The notes: a model not told the origin generated them from the letters alone. A stretch of DNA of 64,000 bases from Deefgea piscis (GCF_019665785.1 NZ_CP081149.1:1364001-1428000), one strand, 5' to 3'. Shown: positions 32,935-42,676, counted from the stretch's first letter. A program made the numbers and translations.

Positions 32935-35838
32935 ATGAGTTTCGATCGTCGTCAGTTTTTAAAATATGCCAGCGCCAGCGGCGCATTGGCCGCTTTGCCT
33001 TTGAGCGTGCAACGCGCTTTAGCCGCCGGAACCAGTAGCGGTAGTTTGTCTTCGGTGGCACATGTGGTGATTTTGAGTCAGGAAAACCGCTCATTTGATC
33101 ATTATTTAGGCACGCTGAACGGCGTGCGCGGCTTTAATGATCCACACCCATTACGCCAACCCGATGGCAGTAGCGTTTTTGCGCAAAAAAATGCCAATAA
33201 TCAGTCAATTTGGCCGTTTCGCCTCAATAGCAAAACCAGCAATGGCCAGTGCATGGTCGATGTCACGCATGATTGGGTTTCTGGCCGTAATGCATTTAAT
33301 GGCGGGCAAATGAATCAGTGGATTGCCAATAAAGGCAATTATGCGATGGGTTATTACCAGCGCGAAGACATTCCCTTCCATCACGCTTTATCCGATGTCT
33401 TTACCACGTGTGATCATTTTTTTTGCGCAAGCAATACCAGTACCAATCCCAATCGCTTATTTCTAATGAGTGGTAGTAACGGTCAAGGGCTGTGGTCGGC
33501 TGGCGCGGTAATGGACAATAGCGAAACAATTCCATTCACGTGGACTACCTATGCCGAGCGGCTGCAAGCTGCCGGTGTCAGCTGGAAAATGTATCAAGAG
33601 CAAGACAATTATGACGACAATGCCTTAGCGTGGTTTACTAAATTTAAAACTGCACTGCCCAGTTCACCCTTGTATTTAAATGGGATGGTCAAGCGTAGCC
33701 GCGATGCATTTGCGCAGGATGTGGCCAACAATGCTTTGCCAGCGGTGAGCTGGATTATTGCTCCGGCAGCGCTGTCTGAGCACCCAGCCCATGCACCAAA
33801 CGCTGGCGCTAATTACGCCAAGATTTTTTTAGATGCACTAGCGAGCAATCCTGCTGTATGGGAAAAAACAGTTTTTATTTATACCTATGACGAAAACGGC
33901 GGGATTTTTGATCACGTTGTGCCGCCCACTGCGCCGATTGGCACGGCCAATGAATGGAAAAATGGCTTTCCGCTGGGCTTAGGCCACCGCATGCCAACGT
34001 GGCTGATTTCACCGTGGAGTATCGGCGGTTATGTTTATAGCCAAACGTGTGATTTAACGTCGACGATTCGCTTTTTAGAAAAATTCACTGGCGTGCAAGA
34101 ACCGAATATCAGTGCGTGGCGGCGCAGTGTATGCGCAGATTTAATGGATGGTTTTGACTTTACGGCCAGCCCTTATGCCTATCCAACGGGTTTACCCGAT
34201 ACCGCAATTTTGGCCAGTGATGCCGCTTTTGCCTGTAGCAGTTTGCCGGCCGCACAACCGAATGGAGAAACAGGGGCGCCGATCAGCTCGGCTGGTGGCT
34301 CGCGGCCATTACGACCGGTGGCGGTGCAAGTGAATGTCGATGCCGTGGTGGATACGGCGAGTAAAAAAATTACGCTGCAAATGAGTAATAGCGGGGCGCA
34401 AGCAGCCGCTTTTGATATTCATGGTTATCAAAGTTTGGTGTTTAATCCGATATTTGTCACCGTGCCGAGTAACGGCGCGCAAAATCAAATCATTGATGGT
34501 GCCGCCGCCACTGCTGGGCAGTTTGATTTGGCGATTCATGGCCCAAATAGTTTTTATCGGCGCTTTGCCGGTAGTTTATTGCCCAATGCTTGGCAAAATG
34601 GCGCTTATCCGCAAATCAGCATGCTGCCCAATTTAAATGGGGGTTTTATCACGCTGCAGGTGCAAAACCGCGCACCCGCGGTGTTAACGCTGTATGTCGA
34701 TGACTATCTAACTGGGCAGCGCAGCCAGCAAGTGATTGGCGCAAATGCCAGCGCCAGCTGGACGATTTCGACGCTGAATAATTGGTATGACGTGATGATT
34801 TTGCTTGCCAATGATAGTAGCGGCCGGTTTATTTATGAATACTGCGGTCATATCGAAGGCGGTATCAGCCAAACTTATCCGGGCCGTTTGCCGATTGCAG
34901 GCATCACCACGCCTACGCCAACTCCGGCACCCACGCCCACGCCGCCGCTGCAAGCGCCATTTACCGCCGCCATACTTAGCCAAGTGAGTCATTATTATCA
35001 ATTTGAAAACACACTCAATGACGAGATCGGTAGTGCGGCGTTAACGTCAGTTGGTACTGTAGGGTATAGCGCTGGCGCCAAGTATTTATCTGCCTTGCAG
35101 CTTGATGCCACTAAGGGTAGTGCTGCATTTATGCCTTTTGATCCGAGTGCCGCTGATTTTACCTTAGGTTTTTGGGTCAAAATGCCAAGCAATATGGGCG
35201 CCAATATGTGCAGTGTTGTCGCCAATAAAGACTGGGCATCGGGCAAAAATGCCGGTATTTCCATTGGCCATTCGGGCGATGGCCGCTTTAAATTTAATAT
35301 CGGCGACGGAACCAATCGCGCCGATACGTATTTAGGAATGGTAACTGGCGCTTGGGTGTATGTCGCGATTGTGTTGGAGCCAGCGCAAAAACGCATGCGC
35401 TGTTATGCCAGCAATGCCGCCGGTTTGATTGGCGAAAGTGTGCTGTCGTATGCCAATGTGACGGGAAAAATCGTGCCAAGTTATCAACGCTGGGCGCTCA
35501 ACGAAGATGCCCGTGGTGATTACTACAAACGCTACCCGAAAGAAAAATTTGTTTTGGCTTTTGACGATGTAGCCGTGTGGAATCGTGCATTACCAGCTAG
35601 CGAAATTCGCGCCATTGCCGCGGCCAATCAGCCATTGCAAACGCTGCGTAGTGTGAGCATGAACGCAAAAACGCTCAGTTGCGCTAGCCCTTGGCAAAGC
35701 CAAGTGAGTTATCCAGCGGGTAGTGTTGTCACCGATCAGGGGCGGCAATATCAAGCCAAGTGGCTCAGCCAAGGCGAGCGGCCAAGCCGCAATGCAGGTA
35801 GTGCCATGCCGTGGCAAGATTTGGGCGCTTGTCAGTAA
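32935..35838 (+). CDS. Tat-exported phosphoesterase/phospholipase C with LamG and chitin-binding-type modules
   Basis: The 967-residue protein starts with a twin-arginine signal (SFDRRQFLKYASASGALAAL). Residues 40-440 form the phosphoesterase domain of the phosphocholine-specific phospholipase C/AcpA group, with ILSQENRSFDHYLG (metal Glu50/Asn51), STNPNRLFLMSG and TYDENGGIFDHV (Asp319, Glu320, Asp326, His327). Two beta-sandwich domains like those at the end of bacterial PLCs span about 460-560 and 565-650. Then come a Thr-Pro linker (660-671), a LamG/concanavalin-like domain (about 680-890) and a C-terminal module (915-967) with YPAGSVVTDQGRQYQAKWLS, like CBM5/12. The start has AAGGAG 6 bases before it. 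The extra C-terminal modules are unusual for this enzyme family. Substrate is probably a phospholipid or phosphodiester. Confidence 0.85.
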   Translation: MSFDRRQFLKYASASGALAALPLSVQRALAAGTSSGSLSSVAHVVILSQENRSFDHYLGTLNGVRGFNDPHPLRQPDGSSVFAQKNANNQSIWPFRLNSKTSNGQCMVDVTHDWVSGRNAFNGGQMNQWIANKGNYAMGYYQREDIPFHHALSDVFTTCDHFFCASNTSTNPNRLFLMSGSNGQGLWSAGAVMDNSETIPFTWTTYAERLQAAGVSWKMYQEQDNYDDNALAWFTKFKTALPSSPLYLNGMVKRSRDAFAQDVANNALPAVSWIIAPAALSEHPAHAPNAGANYAKIFLDALASNPAVWEKTVFIYTYDENGGIFDHVVPPTAPIGTANEWKNGFPLGLGHRMPTWLISPWSIGGYVYSQTCDLTSTIRFLEKFTGVQEPNISAWRRSVCADLMDGFDFTASPYAYPTGLPDTAILASDAAFACSSLPAAQPNGETGAPISSAGGSRPLRPVAVQVNVDAVVDTASKKITLQMSNSGAQAAAFDIHGYQSLVFNPIFVTVPSNGAQNQIIDGAAATAGQFDLAIHGPNSFYRRFAGSLLPNAWQNGAYPQISMLPNLNGGFITLQVQNRAPAVLTLYVDDYLTGQRSQQVIGANASASWTISTLNNWYDVMILLANDSSGRFIYEYCGHIEGGISQTYPGRLPIAGITTPTPTPAPTPTPPLQAPFTAAILSQVSHYYQFENTLNDEIGSAALTSVGTVGYSAGAKYLSALQLDATKGSAAFMPFDPSAADFTLGFWVKMPSNMGANMCSVVANKDWASGKNAGISIGHSGDGRFKFNIGDGTNRADTYLGMVTGAWVYVAIVLEPAQKRMRCYASNAAGLIGESVLSYANVTGKIVPSYQRWALNEDARGDYYKRYPKEKFVLAFDDVAVWNRALPASEIRAIAAANQPLQTLRSVSMNAKTLSCASPWQSQVSYPAGSVVTDQGRQYQAKWLSQGERPSRNAGSAMPWQDLGACQ

Positions 35839-35903
35839 TGGCCTATTCATCGCTTGGACTGGATTGACTGAATTGGATTGACTGAGTCGGATTGTTGCAT
35901 GAA

Positions 35904-35930
35904 ACAAGGGCCGCATTTGCGGCCCTTGTT
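35904..35930. terminator. Bidirectional terminator between phospholipase and fumC
   Basis: The stem ACAAGGGCCGC/GCGGCCCTTGT with loop ATT(T) lies between two convergent genes. The fumC stop codon lies directly beside it at 35932. Confidence 0.8.
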
Positions 35931-35931
35931 G

Positions 35932-37320
35932 TTAGGAATGCGTCATCGCTTTGGCATTCACCCAAGTATCAAATTGCTCAGCAGTTAACAGGCCTAAATC
36001 CAGCGCAGCTTGTTTTAAAGTGCAGTTTTGTTTCAGAGCATATTTGGCGATTTCGGCCGATTGATCGTAGCCCAAATGCGGGCTTAGCGCGGTAACCAGC
36101 ATTAAGGATTGCTCAAGCAGTGCGGCAATATGCTCGCGCTCTGCAGCGATGCCGACAATACAATGCGTCGTTAGGCTAGCCATGCCGTCGCGTAATAGGC
36201 GCAGACTTTGCAAAAAATTATAGGCAATTAAGGGTTTAAAGACATTGAGTTCAAAATTGCCTGACGCCGCCCCGATGCTGATGGCGACATCATTGCCCAA
36301 TACTTGGCAGCACAGCATCGTCATCGCTTCGCACTGGGTAGGATTGACTTTGCCGGGCATGATTGAGCTGCCCGGTTCGTTTTCAGGTAGGCGTAATTCG
36401 CCCAAGCCACAGCGCGGGCCAGAGGCTAACCAACGAATATCATTGGCGATTTTAATTAAGGCCGTGGCCAAGGTTTTCATCGCACCATGCGCGCTAACCA
36501 TCGCATCGTGCCCAGCTAAAGCGGCAAATTTATTACTCGCGCATTCAAAAGGTAAACCCGTTTGCAAGGCTAATTCGGCGGCAACGCGAGCGCCAAACTG
36601 TGGATGGGTATTGAGGCCCGTGCCGACGGCCGTGCCGCCAACGGCCAATTGGCATAAAGATGGCAAACTGAGTTTGAGCATGTGTTCGGCGTGCTCCAGT
36701 TGACTATACCAGCCGGATATTTCTTGCCCGAGCGTGATCGGGGTTGCATCTTGTAAATGCGTGCGGCCGATTTTGATAATGTCGGCAAACTCAGCCGCTT
36801 TGCTGTGAAGGCTGTCAATCAGGCGGCTTAAACTGGGCAGTAATTCATTGTGAATCCCTTGCGCGGCGGCAACGTGCATCGCGGTGGGGAAAATATCATT
36901 ACTCGATTGCCCAAGATTCACGTCGTCATTGGGGTGCAATAAGCGCGCTGCACCGCGCGAGCCACCGAGTAATTCAGATGCTCGATTGGCGAGCACTTCA
37001 TTCATATTCATATTGCTTTGCGTGCCTGAGCCTGTTTGCCAGACCAAAAGGGGAAACGCCGCTGCATGTTGCCCAGCGAGCACTTCATCGGCAGCGGCAA
37101 TAATCGCGTTGGCCTTATTGGCATCGAGCAAACCCAGCGCTTGATTACTTGCCGCACAGGCGCGTTTAACCCGCGCTAAAGCCTGCATTAATTCAGTCGG
37201 CATCGCCTCGGTTGAGATATGAAAATGCAGCAAAGAGCGCTGCGTTTGCGCGCCCCATAATGCCGACTCTGGCACTTCAATGGCGCCAAACGAATCAGTT
37301 TCGATGCGGTAATTGCTCAT
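35932..37320 (-). CDS. fumC: Class II fumarase
   Basis: Fumarase converts fumarate to malate in the citric acid cycle. From the ATG at 37320 the protein has 462 residues, close to E. coli FumC (467), and starts [19 protein letters not shown]. Key blocks are [55 protein letters not shown] and the superfamily signature [13 protein letters not shown]. The frame runs 34 codons further upstream but with no family similarity. Class II enzymes lack iron-sulfur clusters and tend to serve under oxidative or iron-poor conditions. It is a single-gene unit. Confidence 0.96.
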   Translation of the reverse strand: MSNYRIETDSFGAIEVPESALWGAQTQRSLLHFHISTEAMPTELMQALARVKRACAASNQALGLLDANKANAIIAAADEVLAGQHAAAFPLLVWQTGSGTQSNMNMNEVLANRASELLGGSRGAARLLHPNDDVNLGQSSNDIFPTAMHVAAAQGIHNELLPSLSRLIDSLHSKAAEFADIIKIGRTHLQDATPITLGQEISGWYSQLEHAEHMLKLSLPSLCQLAVGGTAVGTGLNTHPQFGARVAAELALQTGLPFECASNKFAALAGHDAMVSAHGAMKTLATALIKIANDIRWLASGPRCGLGELRLPENEPGSSIMPGKVNPTQCEAMTMLCCQVLGNDVAISIGAASGNFELNVFKPLIAYNFLQSLRLLRDGMASLTTHCIVGIAAEREHIAALLEQSLMLVTALSPHLGYDQSAEIAKYALKQNCTLKQAALDLGLLTAEQFDTWVNAKAMTHS

Positions 37321-37701
37321 GATCTTGCCCTGTGACGAGTCGATCATTTGGTATAGCGCAAGCGAGCCAGCGCTGCCGTGCGAGTGCTGAATTGGCGCTA
37401 CTGTGGTGTGTAAATTAATCAATCAGATGGTGTTGTATTACATGTTTTTAAATCTTCTTTAAAGCTGTTTTCATGCTTGCACGATGCTTATCGTGATGTT
37501 TTTATGGTGATTTTTTTTGAGGTTAAAGCGCAGTGGTTAACACATTGCCTTACTAATTGGGCTCACTTTGACTTGGCATTATGTCACTACGGCTCGACTG
37601 TTAAAAATTGATACCTGTCAATTTTTAGCCTTTGGGCTTGCCTTACTATCGCTAGCATTCGGAAACGATACCGTTGGGTATGCTTTAAGCAAAGGAAAAT
37701 A
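37321..37701. promoter_or_regulatory. Divergent control region of fumC and the DUF3100 operon
   Basis: Two clear palindromes stand here: CACGAT-GCTT-ATCGTG (37480-37495), followed after GATG by a T-run, and TAAAAATTGA-TACCTG-TCAATTTTTA (37602-37627), a perfect 10-bp inverted repeat about 75 bp before the DUF3100 start. The first may end a short transcript. The second has the form of an operator for the downstream operon. AAAGGA at 37691-37696 is the ribosome binding site of the DUF3100 gene. Confidence 0.5.
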
Positions 37702-38568
37702 ATGTCCACAAATCAGGATCATGCCAGCGCAACGCCGCCAGCGGATGAGTTAGGCCCTAGTCGTAGTGGAGTAAGAATTGCAGTGACCAGTGGGATTGTC
37801 GCTGCGATTGTCATTTTTATCGCGCAATTTATTATTGGCAAACAAGAAATCGATGTCGGCATCGCTAAATTACCGATCTTGCCGATGTTGTTTGCAGTGA
37901 TGATTGGCATGGGTTTATCAGTCAATTGGACTAAGCAAAAAGTTAAAGCTTGGGGCCAGATTTTTACTGAAAAAGAAGAAAACTTCTGCTCCAAAATGGT
38001 CGGTATTTGCCTCTTGGTACTTGGTACCCAATACGCAGGCATGATTATTCCGAATCTGGACATTATCGTTACCGCCGGTATTCCTTTGGTGATGCAAGAA
38101 TTAGGCAATTTATTACCGATTTTTATCGCGATTCCATTGGCGGTGAAGTTTGGTTTTGGCCGTAAAGCCATCGGCGCTTGCTCGTCAATTAGCCGCGAGC
38201 CGTCTATTGCGGTGATTCAAGGCCGATTTGGTACGGGTAGTCCTGAGTATGTTGGCGTGCTGGCGATTTATCTCTGTGGCTCAGTGGTTGGTACCTTATG
38301 GTTCAGTATTTTGGGTAGTTTAGGTCCATTGACCGGCTTAAATCCATTGGCCTTGGCGGCTGGTGCTGGTGTGGGCAGTGGCTCAATGCTCAGCGCTGCT
38401 TCGGGGGCATTAATTAATGGCTTAGAGCCGCAACTCGCGCAACAAGTGCTCAGTATCGCAGCCGCATCCAATTTATTGTCATCGGTGTTGGGGGCTTTGT
38501 CGTTGACCTACCTTGGTATTCCGCTGGCTGAGTTTATGTATAAATTTTGTAATAAAAAGGCGGGCTAA
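37702..38568 (+). CDS. DUF3100 membrane protein
   Basis: The 288-residue protein has about eight hydrophobic segments, among them VTSGIVAAIVIFIAQFIIG and PILPMLFAVMIGMGLSVNW. The arrangement, with KFGFGRKAIGACSSISREPS and GAGVGSGSMLSAASGALI, matches DUF3100 proteins as I know them. Their function is not established, but they are typically encoded beside M20-type amidohydrolases, as here. A transporter for the amidohydrolase substrate is a fair inference. A second small membrane protein follows after 5 bp, and it may complete the transporter. Confidence 0.82.
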   Translation: MSTNQDHASATPPADELGPSRSGVRIAVTSGIVAAIVIFIAQFIIGKQEIDVGIAKLPILPMLFAVMIGMGLSVNWTKQKVKAWGQIFTEKEENFCSKMVGICLLVLGTQYAGMIIPNLDIIVTAGIPLVMQELGNLLPIFIAIPLAVKFGFGRKAIGACSSISREPSIAVIQGRFGTGSPEYVGVLAIYLCGSVVGTLWFSILGSLGPLTGLNPLALAAGAGVGSGSMLSAASGALINGLEPQLAQQVLSIAAASNLLSSVLGALSLTYLGIPLAEFMYKFCNKKAG

Positions 38569-38573
38569 ATTCA

Positions 38574-39023
38574 ATGAAAGCCATCTTAATTGATATGAAA
38601 TTGGTGTTCTTGGCGATTATCTTAGCCATGTTTACCCAGCTCCTGACGACAGGAACGCCGATTGTTGACATGCTGCATAGCTTTTTAGCGATGTCGATCG
38701 TGGTGTTTTTATCACTGGTTGCCAAACAGTTTATTCCATCGTCCCTACCGACTTTTGCCTACGCCACTTTGATCGGGATTGCGATTTGCCTGCCCGATAC
38801 ACTGGTTCGTGCTTACTTTTTAGAGTCGATTGGTAAAGTGTCGTTTTTGTCTTGCTGTGTTCCTTTACTGGCTTTTGCTGGTTTGTCGGTCGGTGGCCAG
38901 ATGGAAGAATTGAAAAAAATGTCGTGGAAAGTCATTGTGATTTTCTTGATTGTTTCAACGAGCTGCTTCTTTGGCGCATCCTTGGTGGCGCAAATCGGCT
39001 TCCAAATGAAAGGAATTATCTAA
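38574..39023 (+). CDS. Small inner-membrane protein, probable partner of DUF3100
   Basis: The 149-residue product has four or five membrane segments (LVFLAIILAMFTQLLTTGTP, SFLAMSIVVFLSLVAKQF, CCVPLLAFAGLSVGGQME, VIVIFLIVSTSCFFGASLVA). I cannot name a family with certainty. It lies 5 bp after the DUF3100 gene. The amidohydrolase gene starts directly after its stop codon at 39024, so the three genes form one operon with coupled translation. A two-protein importer (DUF3100 plus this protein) feeding the hydrolase is the simplest model. Confidence 0.75.
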   Translation: MKAILIDMKLVFLAIILAMFTQLLTTGTPIVDMLHSFLAMSIVVFLSLVAKQFIPSSLPTFAYATLIGIAICLPDTLVRAYFLESIGKVSFLSCCVPLLAFAGLSVGGQMEELKKMSWKVIVIFLIVSTSCFFGASLVAQIGFQMKGII

Positions 39024-40208
39024 ATGAACACGTTGAATGCTTTTCAATTGAACGCCAAATTGCGTGAGTTGCACGACTTTAGTATTCAAACGCGGCGCCA
39101 CTTGCATCAAATTCCTGAATTATCCGGTCAAGAGCATAAAACCACGCAGTTCTGCCAAGACTTGATGCGTGAAGTGGGTTACCAGATCACGACGTATCCC
39201 GGTTTTACTGGATTTATTGCTGATTTAGAAATCAATCCCGACGCGCGCCGCGTGGCATTTCGTGCCGATATGGATGCCTTGGCGATGGATGATCTAACCG
39301 ACAATGCGTACAGCTCAACGCATGCCGGCTGCGCACACAATTGTGGTCATGATACGCATATGACGATTGCGCTGACTGCCGCGCGCTATCTGGCTTTGCA
39401 CCGTGAAGAATTAAAGCACAATGTGCGTTTTGTCTTCCAAATGGCCGAAGAAGACATGCGCGTTCCGGGCGCGGATAAAATGGTTGAATTGGGCTGTATG
39501 GATGGCGTTGACGAAGTGTATGCGCTGCATAACGACGCTTCACGCGAATGCGGTACGGTGTTGATTAATGCTGGTGTGATGTCGTCATATGGTTCGGCTT
39601 GGACTTTGGAGGTGCAAGGCATTTCGGCGCATGGCTCAACACCAGAAAAAGGCTTGGATGCGATTCGCGAAACCGCCAGAATCGTCATGGACTTTGACTA
39701 CATTGTCGCCAAAAAAACCAGCCCATTTAGCCCTGCCGTCTTTGGCTGCGGTATGTTTCATGGCGGCACGATTCCTAATGCCGTTGCCGATCATGCCCAA
39801 GCGCGCGGCACAATTCGCGCCATGGATGCCAATACCGATCAAATCTTAAAAAATAGTTTTGATGGCATTGTTAAAGAAAGCACCTTGCGTGGTTTTGTTA
39901 CCAGCATGGATTACTGCGGTTACCCTGCAGTGATTAACCATCAAGATGCGTATCAACGGGTGGTTAGCGCAGCCAAAGCCATTATTCCTGCTGAGCTACT
40001 GCAAGCCGATTGCAAGCCAATGACCGGCAGCGAAGACTTTAGCCTGATGGTGAACGCCGCCCGCGAGCAACGCGGTGCGATGTTCTTTTTAGGTAGCGGT
40101 AATAGCAGCAAAGGCATCAATAACTATTTGCACGCGAACCCGTATTTTGTCGATGATGACTTTATGCTGGTTGGTGCTCAAATCTTTATTCATCTGGCTA
40201 CGCATTAA
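39024..40208 (+). CDS. M20 family amidohydrolase/aminoacylase
   Basis: The 394-residue protein belongs to the M20D peptidase/amidohydrolase family (relatives: hippurate hydrolase, IAA-amino-acid hydrolases, AbgB), which split N-acyl amino acids or similar amides. Visible are RRHLHQIPELSGQE at the N terminus, FRADMDALAM, the metal-ligand block CAHNCGHDTHMTI, QMAEEDMRVPGADKM (Glu pair), the dimerisation/lid domain with ISAHGSTPEKGLDAI, and MTGSEDFSLM near the end. The start ATG at 39024 follows the stop of the membrane protein gene without a gap. The operon ends with a strong terminator. Which acyl-amino acid is used is not visible. Confidence 0.92.
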   Translation: MNTLNAFQLNAKLRELHDFSIQTRRHLHQIPELSGQEHKTTQFCQDLMREVGYQITTYPGFTGFIADLEINPDARRVAFRADMDALAMDDLTDNAYSSTHAGCAHNCGHDTHMTIALTAARYLALHREELKHNVRFVFQMAEEDMRVPGADKMVELGCMDGVDEVYALHNDASRECGTVLINAGVMSSYGSAWTLEVQGISAHGSTPEKGLDAIRETARIVMDFDYIVAKKTSPFSPAVFGCGMFHGGTIPNAVADHAQARGTIRAMDANTDQILKNSFDGIVKESTLRGFVTSMDYCGYPAVINHQDAYQRVVSAAKAIIPAELLQADCKPMTGSEDFSLMVNAAREQRGAMFFLGSGNSSKGINNYLHANPYFVDDDFMLVGAQIFIHLATH

Positions 40209-40230
40209 GTATTGCTCCCTAGATCAATCA

Positions 40231-40268
40231 AAAAAAGCCCTGCAGCTTAATACCTGCAGGGCTTTTTG
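40231..40268 (+). terminator. Terminator after the amidohydrolase
   Basis: The stem AGCCCTGCAG/CTGCAGGGCT with an 8-base loop is flanked by A- and T-runs. It lies just outside the left end of the IS66 element. Confidence 0.92.
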
Positions 40269-40318
40269 TTGGCTTGGATTTCATCAGTAAGCGCTCAGCC
40301 GCTCCACCGCCTTGACGC

Positions 40319-41911
40319 TTAAGTTTCTGCTAGCGCTCTTAGCGGTAATAATTCGTCGATGCGGCTGTTCGGCCAAGTGGGGAGCTTTTCTAGGGTGTCG
40401 GTGAGCCAGGCCATCGGGTCAAGGTCGTTGAGTTTGGCGGTGCCCAGTAGCGTTTGAATTGCGGCAGCGCGTTGACCGGCGCGCTCGCTCCCCGCAAATA
40501 ACCAGTTCTTTTTGCCAATCGCAATCGGCCGAATGCTGTTTTCGACCGGATTGTTATCGATTGGCGCGATGCCGCTTTGGGCGTAGCGTTCAAGCGCCGT
40601 CCAACGCCGTTGGCTGTAAATGATCGCTTTCGCGAGTGCGCTATTGGGCGCAACTTTGCTACCGGTTTCATCCAGCCAAATTTTGAATTCGAGCAGTTTA
40701 GGTTGCGCTTGTTGCTGCCGTAGCGCTCGGCGTTGTTCGGGGTTTAAATCTTTGGCCTGCGCTTCTAGTGCATACAATTCGCCAATTCGACGCAGTGCCT
40801 CTGCGGCAATCGGGCTGCCGTTGGCTTGATGCAATTCGAAGAATTTGCGCCGTGCGTGCGCCCAGCAGCCCAGCTCAATCACGCCGGTTTTGAACAGCGC
40901 TTTGTAGCCGCCATAGTCGTCGACCATCAATTGACCTTGCCAATCGGCGAGGAAATCTCGGACGTGTTGACCCGAGCGACCACCTTGATAGTCGAACAAA
41001 ATGATCGGCGCACTGCCACTCAAAGGCGTATTGCGATACGCCCATAAATACGCGGTTTTGGTTTTGCCTTTGCCCGGATCAAGCTGTTTGACTGGCGTTT
41101 CATCGGCATGCAGCACCGTTTCGCCTTTCAATCGTTCACGCAATCGATCCGCCAATGGCTGCAACCACCAGCCAACGGTGCCTACCCAGCTGGCCAGCGT
41201 GGTTTCCGCTAACGGCACTTCGCTGCGTTCAGCGATTTGTCGTAGCCGATACAGCGGTAAATGATCAATGTATTTGCTGACCATCACCCACGCCAAAGTG
41301 GCCGCAGTGGGTAAACCGCCATTGATGATCGCCGCCGGAATCGGCGCAGCGCTCATCGTTTGGCAGCTGCGGCAAGCGTATTGCGGGCGAATGTGGCGCA
41401 ACACGCTAAACACCGCCGGTTGCACATGCAGTTGCTCGCTGATGTCTTCGCCGACTTTAACTAAACCCTGACCACATTGGCCGCAACTGCATGATTCAGG
41501 CTCGTGAACCATATCGGTACGCGGCAAATGCGCCGGTAAGGCTTGGCGACCTGCGCGAATGCGTGGCTTTTTATCGCTGACCTCGGGGGTGTTGTTGGCT
41601 TGCTCGGCGGCGAGTTTGGCTTCCAGCGCCGCCATATCGGCATCGAGGGCTTCTTCAAACAAATCTCGCTGCTCGCGATTCATCACTTCGGTCTTAGCGC
41701 CATAACGCATGCGGCGCAGATAGGCCAATTCCATCGTTAGCGCTTCGATGGTTTGCGTTTTATTTTGGATGTCGGAGACGTATTGTTTGAGTTGTTGATC
41801 TTGCTGAGTGACTAATTCAGTATGCTGAGCAAGGAGTACCGACTGCGCCAAAATCGCCGCGCGGACTGCGGCGGGTAGGTTTGAATTGGCGAGTTCTTGA
41901 GCGAGATCCAT
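40319..41911 (-). CDS. tnpC: IS66 transposase TnpC
   Basis: The 530-residue protein is the catalytic transposase of IS66-type elements. It has an N-terminal coiled-coil/leucine-zipper-like part (SVLLAQHTELVTQQDQQLKQ) and a zinc-finger-like segment, CSCGQCGQGL...CRSCQ. The DDE core contains LHADETPVKQ, MVDDYGGYKALF and DNNPVENSIRPIAIGKKNWL with the final Glu. The sequence is intact. It is read after tnpA and tnpB, with a gap of 94 bp to tnpB. Confidence 0.95.
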   Translation of the reverse strand: MDLAQELANSNLPAAVRAAILAQSVLLAQHTELVTQQDQQLKQYVSDIQNKTQTIEALTMELAYLRRMRYGAKTEVMNREQRDLFEEALDADMAALEAKLAAEQANNTPEVSDKKPRIRAGRQALPAHLPRTDMVHEPESCSCGQCGQGLVKVGEDISEQLHVQPAVFSVLRHIRPQYACRSCQTMSAAPIPAAIINGGLPTAATLAWVMVSKYIDHLPLYRLRQIAERSEVPLAETTLASWVGTVGWWLQPLADRLRERLKGETVLHADETPVKQLDPGKGKTKTAYLWAYRNTPLSGSAPIILFDYQGGRSGQHVRDFLADWQGQLMVDDYGGYKALFKTGVIELGCWAHARRKFFELHQANGSPIAAEALRRIGELYALEAQAKDLNPEQRRALRQQQAQPKLLEFKIWLDETGSKVAPNSALAKAIIYSQRRWTALERYAQSGIAPIDNNPVENSIRPIAIGKKNWLFAGSERAGQRAAAIQTLLGTAKLNDLDPMAWLTDTLEKLPTWPNSRIDELLPLRALAET

Positions 41912-42005
41912 GCTTTGATTTTACTGGGTATTGCCATACAAATCATATCCTTCATGATTTATAGGGTAATACTGCGACAACTATTTTATCCATCCGCAGC
42001 GTGAA

Positions 42006-42347
42006 TTAGTAGACATATTCTGGCAGCGGTGGCGGCGCTAATCGCTGCCAGTCGACACCGCTCACCAACCATTGCCACTGCGCCGCATCCAGCGTAAACA
42101 CAGCATCGCCCGATTGTGGCCAAATAAATCGACCGTGATGCAAACGCCGTTGCGCCAACCAGACGCCAGAGCGATCCCACAGCAACACTTTGAGGCGATT
42201 GCTGCGCTGATTGCGAAACGCATACGCTGCACCTTCGACGGGTGAACGCTGCAAACAGGCGTGAATCTTGGCCGACAAACCCTCGATGCCAAGGCGCATA
42301 TCGACCGGTTCGACGACCAATTGCAGCGAAGTGAATGGCGGCATCAT
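42006..42347 (-). CDS. tnpB: IS66 accessory protein TnpB
   Basis: The 113-residue protein is the IS66 Orf2 type, recognised by VVEPVDMRLGIEGLSAKI, then AAYAFRNQRSNRLKVLLWD and VWLAQRRLHHGRFIWP. It is needed for IS66 transposition but has no known catalytic motif. The start ATG overlaps the tnpA stop as ATGA, so translation is coupled. This TnpB is unrelated to the RNA-guided nuclease of the same name. Confidence 0.93.
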   Translation of the reverse strand: MMPPFTSLQLVVEPVDMRLGIEGLSAKIHACLQRSPVEGAAYAFRNQRSNRLKVLLWDRSGVWLAQRRLHHGRFIWPQSGDAVFTLDAAQWQWLVSGVDWQRLAPPPLPEYVY

Positions 42348-42676
42348 GCCAAACCGCGCAATAACGCCGCGACCCAAGCCGGATCGGTCGCCGCAGGCAA
42401 AGTCAGGGTCACGCCGGAGGGGAAATTCAACTGCAACTGCGCCGCAACGGGTGCGGGCCATTGTGCGGGCACGATGCTTGACGCCGATGGTTTCGGGGCG
42501 ATCTGCGGTTCGGTGATTGCAGCTGAAGATGCGTCGGCAGATTCGAGGCGGCTACGGCGCAGCCAACTGGAAAAAGTAGTGCGTTTAAGCTGGTGCACTC
42601 GGACAAACTCGGCTTGAGTTAAACCGCTAGTCTGCCAACGTTGAACCCATTGCAAAGCATCAATCCACCGTCCCAT
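42344..42676 (-). CDS. tnpA: IS66 accessory protein TnpA
   Basis: The 110-residue product starts MGRWIDALQWVQRWQTSGLT and has the helix-turn-helix AEFVRVHQLKRTTFSSWLRR typical of IS66 OrfA proteins. GGAG lies 6 bases before the ATG at 42676. It is the first of the three transposition genes and lies about 55 bp inside the right inverted repeat. Confidence 0.9.
   Translation of the reverse strand: MGRWIDALQWVQRWQTSGLTQAEFVRVHQLKRTTFSSWLRRSRLESADASSAAITEPQIAPKPSASSIVPAQWPAPVAAQLQLNFPSGVTLTLPAATDPAWVAALLRGLA

Noticed and set aside
37321-37422. Upstream extension of fumC by 34 codons
   Set aside because: The family N terminus starts at [12 protein letters not shown]; the extension has no similarity and would lengthen the enzyme beyond the norm.
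42006-42347. TnpB as an RNA-guided nuclease
   Set aside because: This is the short IS66 Orf2 protein; it has no RuvC motifs and only shares the name.
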